From the NCBI GenBank assembly GCA_022828595.1, contig JAKGHH010000006.1, forward strand, positions 13,884,499 to 13,948,498: a stretch of DNA of 64,000 nt, written 5' to 3'. The stretch comes from Nelumbo lutea. Lineage: Eukaryota > Streptophyta > Magnoliopsida > Proteales > Nelumbonaceae. This document shows, piece after piece, positions 57,002 to 64,000 of the stretch; within the stretch, counting starts at the first letter, position 1, and every line of letters begins with the position of its first letter. A model generated the notes under the pieces. The model made no database searches. It worked only from the letters and a program-made list of their open reading frames with translations, and was not told the DNA's origin. The position numbers and the translations under genes were made by a program.

Positions 57002-57662
57002 CTATTAAAGTGATGGAATACTCATCTAGCTCTCAAAAAACTGTCATCTTCAACCACATGTTGAAAACATTGATGATTATAAATAAAAAGATTTAAAACT
57101 AAATTCTTAGGTTGAGAGATAATAGAACCATCAATATAGCCATTGATAAAAAATAACTGAAATTCTTAATATCATCATCATCATATCAAATGATAACATA
57201 CAAGAAACATGTATATTTACTAAAATGCTCAAATTGATAAAAAGTTGTTTAATACAACATTAGTTTCTCTATATACCCACAAGGGTTCTCATAGAATAAA
57301 AGTGAGAGTAACCACCCACAAGGCCACAATAGCAAATGACCCAGATGAATCCCATGCAATATGCAACGTACTTGATGAGGCCGACCAGTGTCTTTCCTGT
57401 TTCATTCAGAATGGTGGGCCAGCCCAAATTCAACAAGGGGAGGAATTTTAAGTTTGAAGATTGAAGGGCAACTGGAGGAGGACAATTTCGTCAATACACT
57501 TAATCAAGGAGCATCCTATCAATTTCGAAGAAAGGCAAGGAGTAGAGTAGGACACCCCAAAAAGAACGGTCATTGTACTAGTCTTAGTTTCTCTCCCTCT
57601 CCGCTCCGCTAGTGGCTGTCTTAGTCTTAGTCTCTTAGACTTCCCCTCGCCGGCGACTCGAG
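57002..57662 (+). promoter_or_regulatory. Upstream region of the host gene
   Basis: No other gene is visible. A pyrimidine patch (CTCTCCCTCTCCGCTCCGCT, about 57592-57611) lies 50-70 bp before the ATG, typical of plant core promoters and leaders. Base composition shifts from AT-rich to GC-richer at about 57580. No clear TATA box was found. Confidence 0.45.
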
Positions 57663-58151
57663 ATGGCTGAGAACCAAGACGACATACCACCCGTTTTCGT
57701 CGAAATTTCCGGAGAAAACTCAGATTCCGTCCAGGATCCAGCAGCTCCTCCGACCTCGGCCGAAGAAAATCTGGAATTAGAAGAGCTGGAGACGTTCCGG
57801 GAGTCGAAGCGGAGGAAGTACTGCCCAGCAGCTCTGGAGAAATTCGAGGAACTCGACTCGTCGAGCCGAAGCTTCTCGTTCTCGTTCGACACTAAGATCA
57901 TGGTGGGCAGCTGCGAGTCCACGCCCAAATTCGGATCCTTCAATTTGGCGGGGGATTTGGGGCTAGAAACTGCCAGAACGCCGGAAGATGAAGACGGGGT
58001 GGGGAACTGCGACGGGACCTCTCCAGGGTTTCTGGAGAACGACGCGGAAGAAGAAGAGACCATCCAGATTGTGAAGGATGGGTGTAATCCCGTGGACGAG
58101 AGCAAGGCCGAGGGCTCGAGTCCTGTGGAAGGGATTAAAGCTGTTGATTGA
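57663..58151 (+). CDS. Small acidic host protein, function unknown
   Basis: An intact 162-codon intronless frame starts at ATG 57663 in a good plant context (GAGATGGC) and ends TGA. The product is acidic: Glu/Asp-rich at residues 28-42 and 122-132. It has a basic 'RESKRRKYCPAALEKF' patch (about 46-61), which could be a nuclear localisation signal, a Ser-rich 'SSSRSFSFSFD' stretch and 'CESTPKFGSFNLAG' (about 83-96). No signal peptide or membrane segment is present. I do not recognise the family. It shows no SIAMESE-type or KRP-type CDK-inhibitor C-terminus that I could identify. GC-rich codon use and freedom from stops amid decayed repeats argue for a real gene. The opposite-strand frame at 57635-58105 is its mirror. 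Confidence 0.8.
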   Translation: MAENQDDIPPVFVEISGENSDSVQDPAAPPTSAEENLELEELETFRESKRRKYCPAALEKFEELDSSSRSFSFSFDTKIMVGSCESTPKFGSFNLAGDLGLETARTPEDEDGVGNCDGTSPGFLENDAEEEETIQIVKDGCNPVDESKAEGSSPVEGIKAVD

Positions 58152-59065
58152 TAAATTGATTAGTTGCTGTTTTTTTTTTCTTATTTTTTGGTTGAATTTT
58201 CTGTTTTCTTTTCCCTTTTTTCCTTCTTGCATCAAAGAAGAGTTGGTTTTGGTGACAAAAGTAGATCTCATCGCCATCATCATATGGCCCTGAAGGCCGG
58301 AGCTTCCACATTTCACAGGTGTGTTGTGTTGTAAGAAACAAAAACAAAAAAAAAAAAAAACAAAATCAAAAGGGAGAAGAAAAAAAAAAAAGATGTTTTA
58401 TATTTTAATAATGAAAAAGAGAGTTTTTCGACCTTGGCTCTCTCTCTCTCTCGAGTCTTGATTCACTTTTTCTCTTCCTTTTTTCCATCACATGAATCGC
58501 ATTCTTTAATGACGATGATCTGTTCCTTCACACATGTACATCTCACATGCACATCCACCGTGTATTGAGAATATCTCCCATAAATAATAACTAATAACTA
58601 AGAAAAGAAGCTGAACCCTATCTTTGATATTAGTATTTATGGGTGAGGAAATTCACGGTGAAGGTTTTCCTTTTTAACATCTTTCGCCAGACCTTTTAAG
58701 ACATTTCTTAAACGGTGAAAAGAGGTTGCTGCTTTTTCTTTTGGTTTTGGAGATCACATCTCCCTCCCACACCACATCCCCACCGTGTATTGGGAATATC
58801 ATCTAATGATGGTACCAATTGTGATAATGTTATCATCGGGAGATTTTCTTAATATGCGATGGGGACGTGCTGTGGGACGGGTCCTTGTGGGCGGAGATGT
58901 GAACTCTTGGTATTGGCCCTTGAACATGGTTCACTAGTTTAAGGTTCCCTGATTGTATTGTTATTAAACTATCATGATTTATAATATTTATATGCTATTT
59001 TGGTGCAACATTGTTGTGATTGTAGTGGAGAGACTAAGGATAAAGTCAATTTGAAAATAGGTCAC
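58152..59065 (+). other. 3' UTR and flank of the host gene
   Basis: T-rich sequence follows the stop, then A-rich runs at 58339-58392 and 'tattttaataatgaaaaag', which could serve as polyadenylation signals. A (CT)n run lies at about 58437-58453. No further gene is visible up to 59065. Confidence 0.5.
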
Positions 59066-59711
59066 TAAGGATGTGTTTGGTTTGAAGGAAAAGGTAGGAA
59101 AAAGAAAGAAAAAGGAAACAAGGGAAGAAAGGAAGAAAATAGGGATGGTAAATTTCTCTTTCCCCATTCGATACTTGGTCTCTAATCCGATGGGATCGGG
59201 GATGGAAATTAATAAGGATTCCCTACTAGGGATTGGGTTAGGGTTATTTATATTTTTTAAATTTTCTTTATTTGAAGTAAATTTGTTGTTTAAAACATAC
59301 TATTAATTAAAGAAATTGGGGATTTGGGACCCTATGGGGAACCCGTCCTTGTTGGGGATCGGGGATGGAGGATAACTTTTATCCCCAGTGGGGATTGGGG
59401 TTAGGGTCGGGGCAGGGAATATAACCCCCACCCCATTTTCTATTCCTAGAAAATGTTGTGTTTGGTGAATTTGGATTAGCTGAATGAGATGGCTATTCAG
59501 TGAGTTATGGAACCAAGGAAAATGTTCCACACCATTAATAAATCCATGGGTCCCATTGTAAGACGTGTAGGTGCCATGTAATTTATTATAGGTGTGGAAC
59601 ATTATCATTGGTTCCACAACCCACTGAATAACCATCTCATTCAGCTAATCCTTGCTTGTGTTTGGTTTGTATAGCTTTCCTTCATTTTCCTTGAAACCAA
59701 ACACAACCAAA
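59066..59711. mobile_element. Tourist-like TIR element with nested MITE
   Basis: Element 59069-59708 has ends GGATGTGTTTGGTTTGAAGG and, inverted, GGTTGTGTTTGGTTTCAAGG. Flanks are TAA (left) and AAA (right), an imperfect 3-bp duplication. The interior contains a diverged 'ggggatcggggatgg' repeat (59190-59420) and a second foldback at 59473-59651. Confidence 0.6.
59473..59651. mobile_element. Nested 179-bp foldback MITE
   Basis: Terminal inverted repeats of about 43 bp with only about 4 mismatches; both ends begin GGATTAGCTGAATGAGATGG. No clear target duplication: the flanks TTT and TTG differ. It lies inside the 59069-59708 element. Confidence 0.85.
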
Positions 59712-62609
59712 AAGGAATCTAGAAGAGTAAAAATGACTTCAAAAATATTTTGTTTTAATAATGACTCCAAAGCCCGAGGCACTGGCTAAACCAGTACATG
59801 TAAGACTTGGATGGGAGAGGGAAGGGGTTAGACACCCCTCCCCAAGTCCAATAGGTGGGGCCACATGGGGTTCCAAATAAGCACAATGCAATTAATCAAG
59901 TAGAAAAACGATAAAGAAAGTAAACCATAGGAATAACCTAACACAAAAGAAAAAGCTCCATGTTTTTATTTATTATTTTTTTATCTTTTGATTTTTCTCC
60001 TTTTTATTTTTTTATGAATTATTTACTTATTTTTTGTTATTTTCTTATGGAACCCTATTTGATGTTATTTGTTTTGTGGAATTATTTATTTTTTTGAATC
60101 TTTTATATTTTTTATGTTTTATTATTTTATCATTTTTTGTTTTCTTATTTCATTTTATTACCATTTTCCTTCAATAGCTTATTCTCCATTCCTCACCTAT
60201 TTGGCAAATGTATCCAAGTTTACTGAATTACCCTGATTTGCTACCTATTTCCTACCATTATTCTATGCCTTTATTCTCTCTGTTTTGTTTTTTTTCTTTG
60301 TTTATTTATTGTTTTATTTTATTTTAATTTATTTCTCATTTAGCTATGAGGTCCCTTCAGTTGAGGGGAGCTGAATCAATCAAGTTCAGTTTATAAGCAT
60401 CTACTTAATCGGTTAAACTAGGTATTATGAACAGAGAAAAAAAAAAACTCCTCAACAGTTTCTGGAACACAACAAAATTTCCACTTGGATTAACTTTAAG
60501 AAAAAAATCAATCAAGACTTACCCGAGTGTAATTTTGGCCTAAAACCGAAGCATTGCAATAGGGGAAATTTCAGTCGATTTCTCTACCGGTGGTGGTGAG
60601 CAGGAATTGTACCGAAGATTTGGGGTGAGCATTCAATTCATTTGGTTAAAACCAAATTTTAATAATATATATTTTAACATATAATATATATTATATATTA
60701 TAAAATATATATTGTAAAATCAAATTTCAATATATTATATATTAATATATAAATATATAACATATTATATATTATGTATTACAGTTTGGTTAATTCGATT
60801 AGTCGAATAGTGATCACCCCCGCCGAAGATCGGTAAGAAGGGGAGGTGATTCTGGTGGGAGCTTCGCCTTGACAAGACTTCTAGTGGTGTCTGCTACGGT
60901 TAGATTTGTTCGTCTGACGAACATAATAAAGCATCAGTGGTAGGTAAGGAGTGTCGAAATGTTAAAATAATCTGGTGAATTAATTAGTTCCGCTGGTGCA
61001 GGAGTTTTTCTGTGAATGGAGAAGAGAGAAGCGATGCTCTTCGCTAACAAAGGGGTTTTTCTATGAACATTGCTAACAAAGGGGAAAAGAGAGGAAGAGG
61101 AGGAAGAAGAGGAAAGAAGAAAAGAAGGAGAGAGGGAGAGAGAATGTTGCCACTGTACTTCGTTTTGAGGTTTAGGACGATGAACAGTGGTTCTCGTTCG
61201 ATTTATTTCACTAGGAGAGGAAATAGGAGAATGAAAGAGGGGAGAATGAGAAAAAGATATTGGACGAAGGAGAGGGGTGTAGAGTGAGCTTAGAACGAAG
61301 ATACTACCGTTGCTAGGAGTCACAGCGGCGGTTCGGTTCTAAGGACAATGACAGGAGAAAGAGAGACAGCAGGGGTTGGTTGGGCTAATAAGATAAGGAG
61401 AGATGGAGAGAACGATAGAGAAAAGTCAGAGATAAGAGAGGTTTCTGCTGCTGCTCTTAGTTCACTGCCTCTGCTCTCATCGTCTCTTGTTCACTGGTGA
61501 CAGAGCAGCTGTGATGAAGAAGAAGAAGAAGAAGAAGGAGGAGGAGGAGGAGGAGGGGAGGGGGAAAGTGAAAAAGAGAGAGAGAAAGATGGGAGGGAAT
61601 GGCTAGGAAGATGATCAGAAATGAAAGATGAAAGGGGTCGCCGCTGCTCTGCCTCTCTTTGAATGAAAGAGGAGATGAACAGTGCAAAATTGTGGATTAG
61701 TTTTAATCGACAAGTTTGTGTATATTTATAAAGGGGGTTAGTATAATTTTTTGGAAATCTGAGGGTGGTTTTTGGCAATTTCATAGACCCGGATCAAAGC
61801 TGGTCTAGGGGGTCAAACCTCGGTTCCAATCCAATGAAGGGGGTTTGGGTCGAAACGTGAAGGGTTAAGATGGGTTTTGACAGTAGAGAGGGGTCTCGCG
61901 TATGTGGGTTATTGGGATTGGCCGAAGCGATATCATTTTGGATGAACGTATAAATAATGGTATTTTTTACTAAGATTTGGTAGGGTGGGATTTTAGGACC
62001 TTTTGAGTTGATTAGTGACATCAGATTGGGCTAATTGGGTTCAAATCGGGCAGATCTGAAAGGGACTTGATTCAGTCAGCCAGGAGCCTCAAAACAGAAT
62101 CTTTATGTGATGGAAGAGCAAATAAGAATATTTTGGGCTGAAATTTCATAGATGGGTATTTTAGGGTAAACGGAAGAATTTTGAGTTGAAATTTGTTGGG
62201 TGGGTATTTTAGGATGTCTCGGGTCTAATGGTAGTGTCTGATTTAGTTAGATGTGCTTAGATTGGGGGGATCTAGGTTGTCGTTTAGGCCAGTGAGATGG
62301 CTTAAAATGGAATATTTGCTCGATGAGAGGGTAAATTGAGGAATTTTGATTTGAGATTTTGCACGCATGCATTTTAAGATGTTTGGGGTCTAGTGGTGGT
62401 GTCTGATCTATGGGTAGATGTGTAAATGGGGGTTTATCGAGGCCATCAATTTGGTACTAGATAAGTTTATGGTGGATTTATGGGCTTTAGGGTTGAAATT
62501 CAGGGCTTTTTGGGCTTTTGGGTGTTTTGAGAGATTGGAAGGGTTTGATCATACGTTCATGGTGAATTGGGGTTTCAAGAAGCGATTGAGCAAAAATCGG
62601 GTACTGACA
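59709..62609 (-). mobile_element. TGTCAG-family gypsy LTR (minus), truncated
   Basis: The minus strand begins TGTCAGTACCCGATTTTTGC at 62609, with a TATA-like 'tttataaatatac' (plus-strand about 61721-61733) and a CT-rich leader (61440-61660). It ends with 'ccccacctattgga', 'ctaaccccttccctc' and 'ggagtcattattaa' near 59760-59870. This order matches the solo LTR at 3806-23587. The last part ('gggtggcgactcc') is missing where the Tourist-like element sits. The low-complexity frames here (60934-61323, 61457-61784) are not genes. Confidence 0.65.
60612..60830. mobile_element. hAT-type MITE
   Basis: A foldback of about 203 bp (60620-60822) has 'ggggtgagcattcaattc' at the left and the inverse 'gaatagtgatcacccc' at the right, around an AT-only palindromic core (60657-60780). 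CCGAAGAT lies on both sides (60612-60619 and 60823-60830). An 8-bp duplication indicates hAT. Confidence 0.75.
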
Positions 62610-63057
62610 AAACTCATTGAGAGTATTAATGGTGTGCCAAGTTTGTAGGTAATCCAAGTAACCTTCTTTGAGCCATAATTGTGTTAACCAAATTTTTTGA
62701 TGAAAAAAGAAGAGGAAACACTACTTCATTTACTTATTTGAGCTTCACATTTCTAGTACCTTCTCTAATCTCCCCAAAGAGGATGCTACAAAGGAAATTC
62801 AAGCATGGAAAGACTACAAAAAGTTTTAAAAGCTTTGGGGATGCTCAAGAGGATCTATGCTACAACAACTCAACAAGGAGGAAGCCTACATCAAGCGTTG
62901 GTTTAAGAGTCAAGTTAACCTTAGAGACCTACAACTAGAATAGGTTTGGTCCCAAGGATTTCCTGGAATTAAACAAGTTTTAGATTCTTGAAAATCAATA
63001 TTGAAAGCCAAATAGAAAATCCTAAGCCTTTGGAAAAATGCTTTCAAGGTTTCTAAG
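62610..63057. other. Unassigned sequence
   Basis: The plus frame at 62681-62938 (85 codons) is Lys-rich with no recognised motif. No repeat boundary was identified apart from the LTR start at 62609. Confidence 0.35.
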
Positions 63058-63610
63058 TGTTAACTCGTCATTAATCAACTACCTTAATAGTAGAGGCATA
63101 AATTGCCTAGGTTTTATAATATAGTCGACTATCTATGATAGTGAAGGCATGAAATGCCAAACTATGTAGTCAACTACTTGTAACAACGGAGGCATAGGAA
63201 GGCCTAAACTGTGTGGAGTAGTCAACTACCCAAAATTATATAGTCAATGAGCTCTAACAGTCCAAGTTAAAACATGTATTAGTTGATAGAATATGAGGAT
63301 TTGGTTGATCTAAGGAGAAAAAGATTCCTCCCTTCATCTAGTAGACGATTACTAAGATATTGCCGTCAACTACTTTGATGAATTTTTATTGTTTAAAGGC
63401 TTAAATGGCTACTACTATTTTTAGGAAGCCTTCTATCATGGTAAAGACACTTGGAATCATTATTATGTTTAGTAAGGACCTCCAATAGTTAGAAAATGGT
63501 CACTTACTCTCCAAATGTTTATAAATAGAGGAAGGTTTTAAGCTTAGACTAACTAGTTTTTAAGCTATACCCAATTCACCCCCTCTTGGGTAAAGCTATA
63601 GATCCCACCA
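63058..63610 (+). repeat. Copia LTR (plus), end secure, start tentative
   Basis: It ends 'gatcccacca' at 63610, just before a primer binding site. A plausible start TGTTAACTCG lies at 63058. It has repeated 'gtagtcaactac'-type palindromes (63120-63250, 63340-63380) and TATA-like 'tttataaatag' (about 63519-63529). It resembles in content the minus-strand copia LTR at 2788-3805. Confidence 0.6.
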
Positions 63611-63612
63611 AG

Positions 63613-63622
63613 TATCAGAGCA
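63613..63622 (+). promoter_or_regulatory. Primer binding site of the copia at the right edge
   Basis: TATCAGAGCA lies two bases after the LTR end. It matches the core of the initiator-Met type site. Confidence 0.75.
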
Positions 63623-63658
63623 GGTTCATAGTTCAAAATCTTTTCAATTTGGTGAATA

Positions 63659-64000
63659 ATGGATACCCAAGTAAACTCACCATTTGACGAGGAATGCTTA
63701 ACTTTCTTGCCTCTTATATTTGATGGTATTGATTTTACATACTAGAAGGCTAGGATGAGGATTTACCTCATTTCCATGGACTGTGATATCTAGGAAGTCA
63801 TAGAGGATGGTCCATTTGTTGGGGAGAAGGCAAATGTAAGAGCTATGAGCCTCCTAAAAAGAGGTTTAAATCAAGAAGAAATTGATAAAATCAATTCATG
63901 TACACCTGGCTATGAAATCTTGCATAAATTGTAGTATATACATGATGGGATTACTTTTGAAAAAAATTACCAACAACTTTGTAAGCAAAAAGGATGATGT
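63659..64000 (+). pseudogene. Ty1/copia gag, 5' part, runs off the window
   Basis: From the ATG at 63659: 'LPLIFDGIDFTY', then, after a stop, 'KARMRIYLISMDCDI', 'EVIEDGPF' and 'EIDKINSCTPGYEI'. This is the N-terminal block of copia Gag (UBN2). Three in-frame stops (where Trp is expected, twice) show decay. It would assemble the particle. The rest of the element lies beyond 64000. Confidence 0.8.

Noticed and set aside
57635..58105. 156-codon minus-strand frame overlapping the host gene
   Set aside because: It mirrors the GC-richer sense gene; the sense frame has the better start context, leader and downstream A-rich end.
60934..61323. 129-codon Ser/Pro-rich minus-strand frame
   Set aside because: It lies in the CT-rich leader of a gypsy LTR; low complexity and no motif.
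2776..63622. tRNA genes at the TGGTATCAGAGC-like sites
   Set aside because: These are primer binding sites beside LTR ends; no cloverleaf arms accompany them.

Overview
This is nuclear DNA from a flowering plant. Nearly all of it is decayed LTR retrotransposon, with plant LINE, MITE and TIR-transposon sequence. There are no operons, ribosome binding sites, CRISPR arrays or bacterial-type genes. The species cannot be named from the sequence; large Tat-type Ty3/gypsy and Angela-like Ty1/copia elements in heterochromatin-like DNA would fit many dicots or magnoliids. Only one host gene looks intact: a 162-codon intronless frame at 57663-58151.

Left nest, about 2.4-24.2 kb. A minus-strand copia fragment (gag 2405-2728, LTR from 2788) is split by a gypsy-type solo LTR that begins TGTCAG at 3806 and ends at 23587, with GTAGT on both sides. 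That LTR contains a minus-strand LINE fragment (7039-8143 continuing at 22001-22622). The LINE is split by a complete Tat-lineage Ty3/gypsy element (Tat-1, 8144-22000, target duplication CCTTG). Tat-1 holds a further solo LTR (about 11.4-13.25 kb) between its protease and reverse transcriptase. That makes five layers.

Middle. A deleted copia relative lies at 24478-28057, then a leucine-rich-repeat receptor N-terminal remnant (29352-29621), repeat debris, and minus-strand LTR and copia gag debris (30.2-32.9 kb).

Right nest, 32928-52994. A second Tat element (Tat-2, target duplication GTTAT) carries gag with a 628-bp tandem duplication, protease, reverse transcriptase, two RNase H domains and integrase. 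An Angela-like Ty1/copia element (39315-48725, target duplication GGGGC) sits inside its integrase. Tat-2 itself lies in a minus-strand copia gag.

Most notable. Both Tat elements carry an antisense, intron-containing protein gene between integrase and the 3' LTR. In Tat-1 it encodes a plant mobile domain (17439-20132, minus). In Tat-2 it encodes a gypsy-type 'Transposase_28'-like domain plus a coiled coil (50477-51936, minus). In both, a predicted splice joins two different reading frames exactly in phase.

Right end, 53-64 kb: minus-strand gypsy LTR pieces, a copia integrase remnant carrying two back-to-back MITEs, the host gene, a Tourist-like element with a nested MITE, an hAT-type MITE, and the start of a plus-strand copia element (LTR end, primer site and gag) that runs off the window.
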